A stretch of 64,000 nucleotides of DNA, from the NCBI GenBank assembly GCA_963728285.1, contig CAVSJR010000001.1:186001-250000 (forward strand). The letters are read 5' to 3'. The position numbers were made by a program, and so were the translations under genes. The notes under the pieces were generated by a model, which was not told the DNA's origin, did not search any database, and saw only the letters and a program-made list of their open reading frames with translations. This DNA is from CAVSJR01 sp963728285 (lineage in GTDB: Bacteria; Actinomycetota; UBA4738; HRBIN12). Below are positions 33,214 to 43,098 of this stretch, piece by piece; within the stretch, counting starts at the first letter, position 1; each line of letters begins with the position of its first letter.

Positions 33214-34526
33214 ACGGCGGCGACGGACGAGGTGGTGCGACGCCTCCCGTCGGCGCCGGCCGGGCTCCCCTCGCCACCACCGCGGCCCCCGTCGGCCAGC
33301 TCCTGGTAGACGCCGAGCGCGGCGGCCGCGGTCGCGTCCCAGGAGAATCGCATCGATTGCCGCACGCCGGCCCGGCCCATCCGCAGCGCTCGGTCACGGT
33401 CGGAGAGGACCGACAGGAGCCGCTCCGCGTGGTCGCCGGGATCGTGACCGGCGACGAGGAAGCCCGTGACCCCGTCCTCGACGACGTAGCGCAGGCCGCC
33501 GACGCCGGCCGCGATCACCGGCGTTCCGCACGCCTGCGCCTCGAGCGCGACGAGCCCGAACGACTCGGAGCGGGACGGGACGAGCACCGCCTCCGCGGCC
33601 GCATAGAAGTCCGCGAGGCGAGCCTGAGGCTGCGGGGGGTAGAACACGACCCGGGCGCCCACCCCCAGGTCCGACGCGAGGTCCCGGAGTCGGGCCACCT
33701 CCGCACCCGAGCCCTCACCGCTCGGCCCGCCCACCACGGCGAGCACGACGTCCGAGGTCCCATTCGGATCCCGCGCGACGGCCTCGGCCAGCGTTCGCAC
33801 GGCGACGTCCGGTCCCTTGTGCGCCTGGAGCCGACCGACGAACAGCACGACTCGCGAGTCGGCGAGCTGCAGCCGCCCCCTGGCGTCCTCAGCATCGCGA
33901 GGGGCGAACAAGTCGTGGTCGACGCCCGGAGGGACCACGCGAATGTCCCGAGGATCGGCGCCGTAGAGGCCCACGAGGTGCGCCGCCTCCGCCGGCGTCG
34001 GGGCGAGGATGCGATCGGCCGCACGGATCACCCGCTCCTCGCCGGCGAGCCTGACCGCGGGCTCCGGCGCCTCGCCCGGCGCGAGCGAATAGTTCTTCAC
34101 CTTGCCGAGGGTGTGGAAGGACGTGACGAACGGTACGCCCCAGATGCGCCGGGCGCTGCTGCCCACCCATCCGGAAAGCCAGTAGTGGCTGTGGACGACG
34201 TCGTAGCGCCGGCCCTCGCGCCGAGTTAGCTGAAGAACGCTGCCGAGGAACGCCGGCAGGAATCGCGGAAGATCCGCCTTTGGGACGGGGACGCACGGCC
34301 CCGCCTTCACGCGGATGACGCGCGTGCCCGGGGAGGTCTCCTGGATGACCGGACCGTCACAGCCCCGGTCGCGCGTGAAGATGTCGACCTCGGTTCCACG
34401 AGCCGCGAGCCGCTCGGCGACCTCACGGATGTAGACGTTCATCCCCCCGGAGTCGCCGGTCCCCGGTTGATCGACCGGCGACGTATGCACGCTCATCACC
34501 GCAACGCGAGGCGCGCGCCCCACCAT
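33210..34526 (-). CDS. mshA: D-inositol-3-phosphate glycosyltransferase (MshA-like)
   Basis: 438 residues, GT-B family 4. The N-terminal HTSPVDQPGTGDSGGMNVYI is the MshA glycine-rich sugar-phosphate loop, followed by DVVHSHYWLSGWVG, LFVGRLQAHKGPD and the E-x7-E motif SESFGLVALEAQACGTPVIA. MshA joins UDP-GlcNAc to inositol-1-phosphate as the first step to mycothiol, the main thiol of actinobacteria. No other msh genes are in view. Start chosen at ATG 34526; it lies in an operon with asparaginase upstream and GNAT downstream. The C-terminal tail after ELADGG is long and low complexity. Confidence 0.9.
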   Translation of the reverse strand: MVGRAPRVAVMSVHTSPVDQPGTGDSGGMNVYIREVAERLAARGTEVDIFTRDRGCDGPVIQETSPGTRVIRVKAGPCVPVPKADLPRFLPAFLGSVLQLTRREGRRYDVVHSHYWLSGWVGSSARRIWGVPFVTSFHTLGKVKNYSLAPGEAPEPAVRLAGEERVIRAADRILAPTPAEAAHLVGLYGADPRDIRVVPPGVDHDLFAPRDAEDARGRLQLADSRVVLFVGRLQAHKGPDVAVRTLAEAVARDPNGTSDVVLAVVGGPSGEGSGAEVARLRDLASDLGVGARVVFYPPQPQARLADFYAAAEAVLVPSRSESFGLVALEAQACGTPVIAAGVGGLRYVVEDGVTGFLVAGHDPGDHAERLLSVLSDRDRALRMGRAGVRQSMRFSWDATAAAALGVYQELADGGRGGGEGSPAGADGRRRTTSSVAAV

Positions 34527-34599
34527 CCCAGTGCCAGCTGCCACCTCTCGATGGTACGCGGTCGCGCCCGAATACCGTCGCACGGCGGCGAGCGCCCCC

Positions 34600-35578
34600 C
34601 TATCCCGGCCCCAGGGTGACGTCGGCGACGACCTCTCCGACGGTCCGCCCGCCTCCCAGGACGGGCGGGCGGGCGTAGGGCCGCAAGTCTCGGACGGGCG
34701 GCCGGGGAGAGCGCATCCAGCTGACGGAGGACTCGGATCAGCGCCGCTCGGCCGGCCCGGGAGCCACCGTCGGCGACCTTCAACGCAACACCGAGTCCCG
34801 ACCCGATGAGGGACGCACAGTGCAGTCCCTCGGCGCCGGCCTTCGCGACGACGTCGCCGGTCGCGGCCATGATCGCGGTATCCACGCGATCGCGACCCCC
34901 GACCATGTAGGGCTCCGCGAGCATCGCCTCGACGCACGCCCGAGCCTGCGGCTCCAGATCGCCGAGCGAGGCGGGAGACGCGAGCCTCGCGTACACGGTG
35001 GCGAGCGAGGACAGCGCCATCGCGTGCACGGGGACGCCGCAGCCGTCGACGCCGACCGCGACGGTCTCGAGGCCGGATGCGCGGAGCACGGCGCGCCGGA
35101 TGCGCCGCTGCAACGGGTGGCCGCGCCGAGGATAGGACGCCGGGTCCCAGCCGGAGCGACGGCAGGCGAGCAGCATGCCCGCGTGCTTTCCCGAGCAGTC
35201 GCTCAGCTCAGGCCGCGGTTTCCCCGAGCGCGCCATCGAGGCAGGGTCCAAGGGGTAGGAGGGCGGACAGCGAAGCGCTTCCGCGGAGAGGCCGGCGCGC
35301 CTCAACAGGGCCAGCACCACGCGGACGTGCTCCGGCTCGCCGTTGTGCGAGGAGCACATGACGGCGAGCTGGCGGGCCGGAAGGTCCTCCGCGATCGCCT
35401 GCAGGCTGACGGCGGCCTGGATCGGCTTCATGCACGAGCGGGCGAACACCGGGCGGGCGGCCTCCCCCGCCGATGCCACGACGCGCCCGAGCCGGTCGCA
35501 GACCGCGACGTCGCCCAGGTGCACCGACTCCTGGAGCCCGGAGCGGATCACGCGCGCGAGCTGAACCGAGGGTCGCAC
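34600..35578 (-). CDS. L-asparaginase (AnsA/PF06089 type), frameshifted near C-terminus
   Basis: About 326 residues once repaired, from GTG 35578. Matches the rhizobial-type asparaginase family, unrelated to E. coli AnsB: ARPVFARSCMKPIQAA, VMCSSHNGEPEHV, ELSDCSGKHAGMLLACR and VGVDGCGVPVHAMAL. Near 34665 an extra C shifts the frame; the true end reads DLRPYARPPVLGGG and TVGEVVADVTLGPG, with a stop at 34600. Hydrolyses asparagine to aspartate and ammonia. TACGCT at 35585-35590 is six bases before the GTG, so it is probably leaderless. Confidence 0.87.
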
Positions 35579-35623
35579 CGAGGAAGCGTACCGGCGAGTC
35601 GAGGGCCGGCTCGAAGCCCGGCC

Positions 35624-36604
35624 TCAGGCGCTCGCGAGGGGAGCCGGCGCGGCTTGCGAATCGCGGCCGGCCTGGGACGGCTCCACGTGGGCGTGATCGC
35701 GCGCGGCGATCACGAGATCCTCCTCCTGCATGAGGATGAGGAACTCGTCCACCACGTCTGGATCGAACTGCGATCCCGACGCGTCCTCGATCTCCCCCAG
35801 CGCCCTCTCCGTCGAGAACGCGCCGCGGTAGGGCCTGTCGCTCGTCATCGCGTCGAAGGAGTCGGCAACCGCGAAGATCCGAGCCGCGAGCGGAATGTCC
35901 TGCCCCTTCAGGCCGCGCGGGTAGCCGCCTCCATCGACTCGCTCGTGATGGTGGCGGATGATGTCGACCGCGCCGGCGAGAAACGGGATCGGCGTCACGA
36001 TGTCGGCGCCGATCGTCGGGTGGCGGCGCATGACGTCCCACTCTCCATCGTCGAGGGAGCCGGCCTTGGAGAGGATGCCCTCGGGGATGCCGACCTTTCC
36101 GATGTCGTGCAGGAAGAAGCCGTGCGCGAGCTCCGGACGCGCGGCGAGCTCGGGATCCACCCGCCTCGCCAATGCCATCCCGTAGGCGGTGGTCCGATCG
36201 AGATGGCCCCGCGTGCACTCGTCCTTCGCCTCGACGACGCGCGCGAGCGACGTCATGGTCGCGACGTAGGTCTCCTGAAGGTTCGCCAGCGCGCGCTCGA
36301 GGTCCCTGCCGCGCTGACGCTCCAGGTCGTGCAGCTCGCCGAGCTCCCGGGCGAAGACGACGAGCTGCGCGTGGACGGCGGGAAGCTCGGCGTCTTCACG
36401 GGACGGTCGGCGAGCGAGGCCGACTGCGGTTTCCAACAGGTTCAAGGGGCCTTCGTTCTCCAGCTGAACCGAGCTCCGAGGCGGATCCCGGAGTGAGAGG
36501 AGCTTCTCCCATTCGCCGTCGGGGCGGCATCGGGCGCTGGGCTCAATTCGCTCTGGTCCGCGCGCCTCGCGGGCTGCCCGACCGCGGGACACCACCGGCT
36601 CCAT
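35624..36604 (-). CDS. HD-GYP c-di-GMP phosphodiesterase
   Basis: 326 residues, starting at ATG 36604 after GGGAGG. A coiled N-terminal region (residues 75-125) leads into the HD-GYP domain: HD at residues 166-167 in HGFFLHDIGKVGIPEGIL, and the GYP motif in HHERVDGGGYPRGL (residues 219-232). HD-GYP enzymes hydrolyse c-di-GMP. No receiver or membrane segment is attached, so the input is unclear. It follows an RsiG-like gene by 44 bases on the same strand. Confidence 0.92.
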   Translation of the reverse strand: MEPVVSRGRAAREARGPERIEPSARCRPDGEWEKLLSLRDPPRSSVQLENEGPLNLLETAVGLARRPSREDAELPAVHAQLVVFARELGELHDLERQRGRDLERALANLQETYVATMTSLARVVEAKDECTRGHLDRTTAYGMALARRVDPELAARPELAHGFFLHDIGKVGIPEGILSKAGSLDDGEWDVMRRHPTIGADIVTPIPFLAGAVDIIRHHHERVDGGGYPRGLKGQDIPLAARIFAVADSFDAMTSDRPYRGAFSTERALGEIEDASGSQFDPDVVDEFLILMQEEDLVIAARDHAHVEPSQAGRDSQAAPAPLASA

Positions 36605-36648
36605 CCGGCCTCCCCCGATCGGGCGAGGATTCGACGGTTCCGTGGCAA

Positions 36649-37182
36649 CTACGAGAGGACCTGCGAGACATCCTCCTTGTAGCGGCGCTTGAGCTCATCC
36701 TGGACGGCCTCGAGCACGGCGATGACCTGGGCTCGGTCCGCCGAGACCGAGCGCTCCTCGGAGAAGAGCAGGTCGACGGCCGTGGCGAGGCTGTCGTCGG
36801 GAAGGGATCCCGGATCCGAGATGCCCGCGTCGGCGACGAGCCGCTCGACGCGGCGGCGCGCGATCGCGAGCTCGTCGTCCGGGACACCCACCTGCACGGC
36901 CGCCCCGCGGGAGGACACGTGGCTCTCGTCCGGGGCGAGGATCTCGGCGAGGCGGTCCACGAGCGAGCCGCTGTCCTGCGGATCCCGTCGCCGTTCGACC
37001 TCTGCCTTGAGGATCTCGGCACGGCCCTGCACCAGCCGGCGCAGGAGCGAGAGGTACTCGAGCTCGGCCCGGCACTCGTCGCGCCGATCGCGCACATCGT
37101 CCAGCGACAGCTCCTCGAGGCCCTGCGCGTAGTCCGCCCGCTTGATCCGGTCGATGCGCCGGTTGCCGGTCTCGTCCGCCAC
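36649..37182 (-). CDS. RsiG/AmfC-like helical protein (possible c-di-GMP-binding anti-sigma factor)
   Basis: 177 residues, helical and charged. The segment LEYLSLLRRLVQGRAEILKAE resembles the c-di-GMP-binding helix of Streptomyces RsiG, whose motif E-x3-S-x2-R-x3-Q-x3-D is partly kept here as S45, R48, Q52 and E56; the first Glu is one position off. Streptomyces RsiG has two copies, this protein appears to have one, as reported for deep-branching actinobacteria. No WhiG-type sigma gene is visible. The next gene is an HD-GYP phosphodiesterase. Confidence 0.72.
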   Translation of the reverse strand: MADETGNRRIDRIKRADYAQGLEELSLDDVRDRRDECRAELEYLSLLRRLVQGRAEILKAEVERRRDPQDSGSLVDRLAEILAPDESHVSSRGAAVQVGVPDDELAIARRRVERLVADAGISDPGSLPDDSLATAVDLLFSEERSVSADRAQVIAVLEAVQDELKRRYKEDVSQVLS

Positions 37183-37376
37183 GTTTCACTCCGATCGCTT
37201 CGCGTCCGCGCTCAGGTACGTCGTTCACGCATTGTAGGCGCGGGTGGTGACCCACGTTGCGCCATTGCCATCGGCATTCGCCTCCCCCGAACCTGAGGGG
37301 ACAGGGCCCCGGCGCTCAGGACGGCGGGCGCACCACGGCGGCCCGGCGGGTCCGGCCATCCCGCTATGCTGCGGCG

Positions 37377-37925
37377 ATGTACGAGCAGGCCGCCCCGCCG
37401 CTCGAGGGAGAGCTCGTCCGGTTGCGCGCCTATGAGCGAGCCGACGCCGAGACGATGAACGAGTTGTTCAGCGATCCGGACGTGCTTCGCGGCATCGGAT
37501 CGGTTCGTTTTCCGCAGGCGGTCGCCGGCTTCAGGGAGTTCCTCGACCGGGTGCGCGGGACCACCACGACGACGGCCTTCGCGATCGAGACGCTCTCCGA
37601 CCGGAGCCCGGTGGGGGGCTGCGGCCTCGAGGACATCCAATCCGCCGTCCGCACGGCCACGTTCGGCATCTGGATCGGCAAGCCGCACTGGGGGCGAGGC
37701 TTCGCGACCGATGCGACTCGCACCCTCTGCCGTTTCGGCTTCCGGTACATGAACCTTCACAGGATCGAGCTCAACGTCTTCGCCTGGAATGCGGCCGCCG
37801 TGCGCGCCTACGAGAAGGTGGGATTCCGGAGGGAGGGGACGCGACGCCACGACGGGTTCGACGGTGGCGTGCACACCGATTCCTACGTGATGGGCCTCCT
37901 CGACGAGGAGCTCGCCGAGGCGTGA
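37377..37925 (+). CDS. GNAT acetyltransferase
   Basis: 182 residues. RimJ/RimL-like motifs: ELVRLRAYERADAETMNELF, IWIGKPHWGRGFATDATRTLCRFGFRYMNLHRIELNVF and NAAAVRAYEKVGFRREG. TATGCT (37365-37370), six bases before ATG 37377, makes it a leaderless candidate. Convergent with sat. Substrate unknown. Confidence 0.88.
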   Translation: MYEQAAPPLEGELVRLRAYERADAETMNELFSDPDVLRGIGSVRFPQAVAGFREFLDRVRGTTTTTAFAIETLSDRSPVGGCGLEDIQSAVRTATFGIWIGKPHWGRGFATDATRTLCRFGFRYMNLHRIELNVFAWNAAAVRAYEKVGFRREGTRRHDGFDGGVHTDSYVMGLLDEELAEA

Positions 37926-37953
37926 GCGTCGCGATCGCGGCTCGAGGCGCCCC

Positions 37954-39129
37954 CTAGTCGGGGCGGTCCCGCATTGCGGCGATGAGGATGTCGGCGACCT
38001 CCGGCCGTGAGAACTCCTGCGGCGGGCGTTCGCCGTTTCGCAGCATCTCGCGGACCTTGGTGCCGGACAGCGACACACGATCCTCCGCGTCGTGCGGGCA
38101 GGTCTTGGGCGACCCCATGCCCTCGCACTCGTTGCACCAGAACGAGTGCTCGAACTTGAGCGGCATGATGCCGAGCTCGTCGGCGTCGAACTGCTCGAAG
38201 ATCTTCTGCGCGTCGTAGGTGCCGTAGTAGCTGCCCACGCCGGCGTGATCGCGCCCCACGATGAAATGCGTGCAGCCGTAGTTCTTGCGGGCGATCGCGT
38301 GCCAGATCGCCTCCTTGGGGCCGGCATAGCGCATCGCGGCCGGGAACACCGACACCATGGCCCGATCCTTGGGGTAGTAGCCGTCGAAGAGGGCCTCGTA
38401 GCATCGCATCCGGACGTCCGGCGGCACGTCGTCGGCCTTCGTCGCGCCGACGAGCGGATGAACGAGCAGCCCGTCGACGATCTCGAGCGCGCACTTCTGG
38501 ATGTACTCGTGGGCCCGGTGAATCGGGTTGCGCGTCTGGAACCCGACGACCGACCTCCATCCACGCTCGCGGAACGCCGCTCGCGTCTGCGCGGGCGTCA
38601 GCCGGTACTCGAGGAAGTCGCCGTGTTCGGGCGTCCGAAGGACCTTGAGGTCGCCCGCAAGGCAGAAGTCTCCGGCCTTGTGCAACGCCGCGACGCCGGG
38701 ATGCTCGACATCCTCGGTGCCGAAGACCGCGACCGCCTCCCGCTCCCGATCTCGTTTGAAGACCCCGGAGATCTCGAGCAGGGCGAGCGGGCGCCCTCCT
38801 TCCTCGGCGACGAGCGCAACGGCGTCCGCTCCGCCGACGCGCTTGGCCTCCTCGTCGGTGAGCGAGAGGGTGACCGGGATCGTCCAGGCGAGGCCGTTCT
38901 CCAGGTGCATCGTCTCGAGGATCGAGCGGTAGTCCCTTTCGCCTACGAAGCCCCGCAAGGGCGAGAGCGCCCCCACCGCGAGCATCTCCAGGTCGGAGAG
39001 CTCTCGCTCGTTGACGGTGATCTTGGGCCGGTTCTCGGCCTCACGCTCGAGGGACTCGGCCTCGGGGCCGGTCACCAGGAGGTCGACGAGCGTGCCGCCG
39101 TGGGGCGCGATGGGGTCGTTCTGCGTCAT
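37954..39129 (-). CDS. sat: Sulfate adenylyltransferase (ATP sulfurylase)
   Basis: 391 residues, homomeric Sat type rather than CysDN. Motifs: QTRNPIHRAHEY (ATP-binding QXRNPxHxxHE), HPLVGATKADDVP, and GRDHAGVGSYYGTY; a CxxC-type cluster near the end (CNECEGMGSPKTC). Activates sulfate to APS. The start ATG 39129 is divergent from cysH, 115 bases apart, so the two could share regulation. Length is normal. Confidence 0.95.
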   Translation of the reverse strand: MTQNDPIAPHGGTLVDLLVTGPEAESLEREAENRPKITVNERELSDLEMLAVGALSPLRGFVGERDYRSILETMHLENGLAWTIPVTLSLTDEEAKRVGGADAVALVAEEGGRPLALLEISGVFKRDREREAVAVFGTEDVEHPGVAALHKAGDFCLAGDLKVLRTPEHGDFLEYRLTPAQTRAAFRERGWRSVVGFQTRNPIHRAHEYIQKCALEIVDGLLVHPLVGATKADDVPPDVRMRCYEALFDGYYPKDRAMVSVFPAAMRYAGPKEAIWHAIARKNYGCTHFIVGRDHAGVGSYYGTYDAQKIFEQFDADELGIMPLKFEHSFWCNECEGMGSPKTCPHDAEDRVSLSGTKVREMLRNGERPPQEFSRPEVADILIAAMRDRPD

Positions 39130-39244
39130 GTGGCTGGATCCTTCCGTCTGGCCCGGCCAGGGGGCTCGGCCGCGAAAGCATACCGAGCGCGGCCGGCGGC
39201 TCCCGAGCGTATACTCGCGGCGCTGGCTCAGAAGGGCGGCCCCT

Positions 39245-40003
39245 TTGCAGACCCTGCTTTCCCCCGGCGAGATCGACGACCTCAACCTGCGCTTCGAGCG
39301 CGCCGAGCCCGCCGACATCCTGCGGTGGACGTTCGAGCAGTCGGGGTTCGAACGGATCGCGATCGCCTCCGCGTTTCAGGCCGAGGGAACGGCCGTGATC
39401 CACATGGCGACCGCGATCCGGCCGGACGTCCCGATCCTGTTCCTGGAGACGGGATTCCAGTTCGCCGAGACGCTCGCGTTCAAGGCGCAGCTGATCGAGC
39501 AGCTGCAGCTGAACGTGGTCGACCTCGTCGGCGAGTACACGGTGGAACAGCAGGCCGCCCGATTCGGCGACCAGCTCTACGAGCGGAACCCGGAGCGTTG
39601 CTGCGACATCAACAAGGTCCAGCCGATGCTTCACGCATTGCGCGAGCTCGATGCGTGGATCACGGCGTACCGGCGGGACTCCTCGCCGACCAGGGGCAGC
39701 GCGCCCATCATCGACCGCTACGATCTCGAGCCGGGTCGTTCGATGGTCAAGATCAATCCGATGGCGGCGTGGACCCGACGACAGGTGTGGCGGTACCTGA
39801 AGGATCAGCGCCTTCCGCACAACCCGCTCTACGATCTCGGGTACTCGTCCATCGGTTGCGCGCCGTGCACCCGCATGCGGTTCGAGGGGGAGGCGGAACG
39901 CGCGGGCCGCTGGGCCGGGCTCTCCAAGTGGGAGTGCGGGATCCAGTCGACGGACGACGACGCGTTCCCCTCCGGCGCCGAGCCGGCGGTCGCCCGACCC
40001 TGA
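39245..40003 (+). CDS. cysH: APS reductase (CysH, [4Fe-4S] type)
   Basis: 252 residues from TTG 39245 (ribosome site AGAAGGGCGG). PAPS-reductase fold: PILFLETGFQFAETL. It has the iron-sulfur cysteines C119-C120 and C205-x2-C208, and redox Cys C231 in KWECGIQ, so it reduces APS directly. Together with divergent sat it gives sulfate to sulfite without an APS kinase. Ends 5 bp before the convergent GNAT gene. Confidence 0.9.
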   Translation: MQTLLSPGEIDDLNLRFERAEPADILRWTFEQSGFERIAIASAFQAEGTAVIHMATAIRPDVPILFLETGFQFAETLAFKAQLIEQLQLNVVDLVGEYTVEQQAARFGDQLYERNPERCCDINKVQPMLHALRELDAWITAYRRDSSPTRGSAPIIDRYDLEPGRSMVKINPMAAWTRRQVWRYLKDQRLPHNPLYDLGYSSIGCAPCTRMRFEGEAERAGRWAGLSKWECGIQSTDDDAFPSGAEPAVARP

Positions 40004-40008
40004 GCTCG

Positions 40009-40521
40009 CTACCTCCCGCCCGGTAGCTTCAGTTCCCCAGCGAGCATGTCCATGAGAAGGCCGTCGTGCCATGTGCCGTCCGGACCGCGCTCGTACGCGC
40101 GCATGACGCCGACGCGGCGGAACCCGACGGCCTCGTACGCGAGGATCGCCCGCTCGTTGTCCGCCGCTGGGTCGATCGTCAGCCGGTGGTGGCCTCGCCG
40201 CTCGACGAGGTATCGGGCGAGGGTTCGGATGGCGTCCGTGCCGATGCCCTGACCGTGACGTGAGGCCGTGAGGAAGACGTCGATTCCCGCGTGCCGGTAC
40301 ATCGGGTCGTCCTCCTCGTCGTACTGGATCGCCCCGACGACCTCGCCGTCGAGCGTGACGACGAAGGCCCTCTCGGCTCGCACGAACTTGTCCGCGACAT
40401 CCCCCTCGCGGAAGCTGCCCCAGCGAATGGCCACGTCGGGCTCGTTCAGGATCGCTTCGAGGCGACGCACGTCGTCCTCCTCGCCGGGCCGCAGCGCGAC
40501 TCGCTCACCGGTCAGGATCAC
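40009..40521 (-). CDS. GNAT acetyltransferase, AAC(6')-like
   Basis: 170 residues. GNAT motifs: VALRPGEEDDVRRLEAIL, then FLTASRHGQGIGTDAIRTLARYL, followed by RGHHRLTIDPAADNERAILAYEAVGFRRVGVMRAYERG, a pattern found in GNATs annotated as aminoglycoside 6'-N-acetyltransferases. I chose GTG 40521 because TACGCT (40529-40534) is seven bases upstream. Resistance is not established; it may act on a cellular amine. Confidence 0.82.
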   Translation of the reverse strand: MILTGERVALRPGEEDDVRRLEAILNEPDVAIRWGSFREGDVADKFVRAERAFVVTLDGEVVGAIQYDEEDDPMYRHAGIDVFLTASRHGQGIGTDAIRTLARYLVERRGHHRLTIDPAADNERAILAYEAVGFRRVGVMRAYERGPDGTWHDGLLMDMLAGELKLPGGR

Positions 40522-40617
40522 GCCGGGAAGCGTATCCAACACACGGAGATGGCCGCGTCATCCGGGTGGCCGCTCACGTGGTTCGAGGTGTCGGGGTTCG
40601 TGACGGCCTCGGACGAC

Positions 40618-40644
40618 GAGGGAGGGGCGAGACGCCCCTCCCTC
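40618..40644 (-). terminator. Hairpin between MMPL and GNAT genes
   Basis: A perfect 12-bp stem, GAGGGAGGGGCG and its complement, around an AGA loop. It lies after the MMPL stop (40669) and before the GNAT. No T-run follows, so it is a hairpin-only terminator candidate, common in high-GC actinobacteria. Confidence 0.55.
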
Positions 40645-40668
40645 GAGTTCGATCGTCGAATTCCTCGC

Positions 40669-43051
40669 CTAGTCTCGGCGCTCGGCCTCGACGAGCTCGG
40701 CCGGGCTGCCGGGAATGACGACGGCGTGGTCGGCGGCCTCGTGGCCCTCGACGTCGACCTTCGGCAGCCACTGGAGCCAGCCCGGGAGGTACCAGTTCCG
40801 GTCGCCAAGCAGACGCATCGTCGACGGCACGAGGATCGACCGCACGATCGTCGCGTCCATGAAGACCGCCACCGCGAGGCCGAACCCCATCTGCTCGAGC
40901 GACGTGAGCCGCCCGGCCGCGAACCCGGCGAAGACCGCCACCATGATGATCGCCGCGCCGGTGATGATCCCACCGGTCGTCCGCAGCCCGTAGGCCACGG
41001 CCTCGGCGTTGTCGTGGGTCCGGTCGTACTCCTCGCGGATCCGGCTGATCAGGAACACGTGGTAGTCCATCGACAGGCCGAACAGGATCGAGAAGAGGAA
41101 CAGCGGCAGCCACGCCTCGATCGCGTCGACCTGCTGGAATCCGAGCGCGTCGGCGATCGTCTTGCCGATCGCCGGGCCTCCCTTCTGGAACACCAGCGAC
41201 GATCAGCCCGTAGGCCGCGCCGACCGACAGCAGGTTCATGATGATCGCCTTGATCGGCACGACCAGGGAACGGAACACGATCGTCAGCAGGACGAACGAC
41301 AGCGCCAGCACGAGCAGGATGATCGGCAGGTTGTACCGATCGCTGATGTCGAAGAAGTCCTTGACGAACGCGGGGTCGCCGCCCACCAGCACCTCCTGAG
41401 CCGGACTTGCGTCGAACGCGCGGGGAACATAGGTCTCCCGGAGCTGCGCGATCGCCGCCACCGCGGCCTCGCTCTGTGCATCGGTCGCGTCACCCGTGAG
41501 CGGCACCTGGATCAGGGCGACCGTGCCGTCCCGGCTCACCATCGCGGGCGCGGGCTGGCCGAGATTGGGAGCGTCGGAGATCTCGGACTCGAACGCGTCG
41601 ACGGCGCTCGCGTACTCGGCGCCGAGCTCGCCCGGCGCACCCGGCTCCGGACCCGGCGTCCCGACGGAGCCGTCCCCGACGATGACGATCTCGGCGGACG
41701 ACTGCCCGCCCGCCTTCGGGAACTTGGCCACGATCTCATCGAACGCGCGCTTCGTTTGCGCCTCCTCGGGGAGCGTCCCGATGCCCGCGAGGCCGGTCTT
41801 GATGCCCCGGCCGTCGTCCTCCGGATGCCCCTGGAACCAGTAGGGGAGGGAGAGGACCACCAGGAACGTGGTGCCCAGCACGAGCCACACGACCGGACGC
41901 CCCATGACGACGCGGGTGATCCGGTCCCAGAACCCGCCGGGCCGGCCGTGCTCGATCTCGCGGTTCCGGCCGAAGATGCGACCGGCGTTGATCTTGTCGC
42001 CGAGCAGCGACAGGATCGCCGGCAGCAACGTCATCGAGGCCGCGACCGACACGAGCACCACGATGATGGCGCCGCCCGCCAGGCTCCGGAAGATCGTCGT
42101 CGGAACCAGCAGCATGCCGGCGAGAGCGAGCACCACCGTCAGTCCGCTGAAGAAGACGGCGCGGTTGGCCGTCGCGCCGGCCATCGCGATGGCCCCGAGC
42201 TTCTCGCGACCCTTGTGCCGCTCCTCGCGATAGCGCGACACGATGAACAGCGAGTAGTCGATCCCCACCGCCAGGCCCATCATCGAGATCAGGTTCGGCG
42301 TGAAGAAGCTGAACCTCCAGAAGATGCCGAACAGACCGACGATGCCGAGGGTGACGATGATCGAGAAGATGCCCATCACGATCGGCGTGAGTCCCGCGAC
42401 GACGGCGCCGAACACGATGATCAGCACGATGATCGCGGCGAGGACGCCGATGCCCTCACCGAAGCGAAGGTCCTCCTCGGAGATCCTCTTGAAGTCCTCG
42501 GACGAACTGACCTGCCCGAGCTCGAACACCTCGATGCCGTCGTTCGAGCTGGCCTCGCGAGTGGCCTCGATCGCCGCAGCGTTCTTCGTCGCCTCGTCCG
42601 CGTCGCCCGTGAGAACGGCCGTGAACAGGACGGCGGTGCCGTCCTCCGACGGGATCGGTCCGAGCGCGGCGACCTGTGGGTCGGCCGCGTCATCCTGCGA
42701 CAAGGGATACGACGCCGGCACCGCCTTGATCACCTTGGGACCGAGCTCCGTCAGGTCGGCGAGCAGCGCGTTCACGCGCTCCGCGTACGCGGGGTCCTGC
42801 ACCGCGCCGTCGCCGCCGACGACGACGAACGTCTCGGTGACGACGTCCTCCTCAAGTGCGCGGTCCTCCAGGATCTGCTGCGCCTGCTTTGCCTCGGGCG
42901 AGTTCGTGAAGTCGAAATCCGTCGTCAGCGCGGGACCCAGGAGGGTCGACATCGACGCGATGCCGGCGACCAGGATCGCGAGCCAAATCGCGACCGTTCG
43001 CCACGGATGACGGCTGCTCGCTCTCGCGAGCGTCTCGGGATTGAGCTTCAT
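40669..43051 (-). CDS. MMPL-family RND transporter, frameshifted
   Basis: About 794 residues. Inner-membrane MmpL/YdfJ-type exporter of lipids or drugs driven by protons. N-terminal helix, extracellular loop (about 50-195), then two blocks of helices with the paired motifs GIDYSLFIVSRYREE and SMDYHVFLISRIREEY, whose Asp-Tyr pairs are the proton relay. The frame breaks near 41200, between AAYGLIV and VFQKGGPAIGKTIAD, one extra base. Start ATG 43051 after GGAGGGGGG. Divergent from a TetR regulator. Confidence 0.87.
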
Positions 43052-43098
43052 CCGGCCTTCCCCCCTCCTGCCAGGCTTCAGTGCTGGCACGGCGTCGA

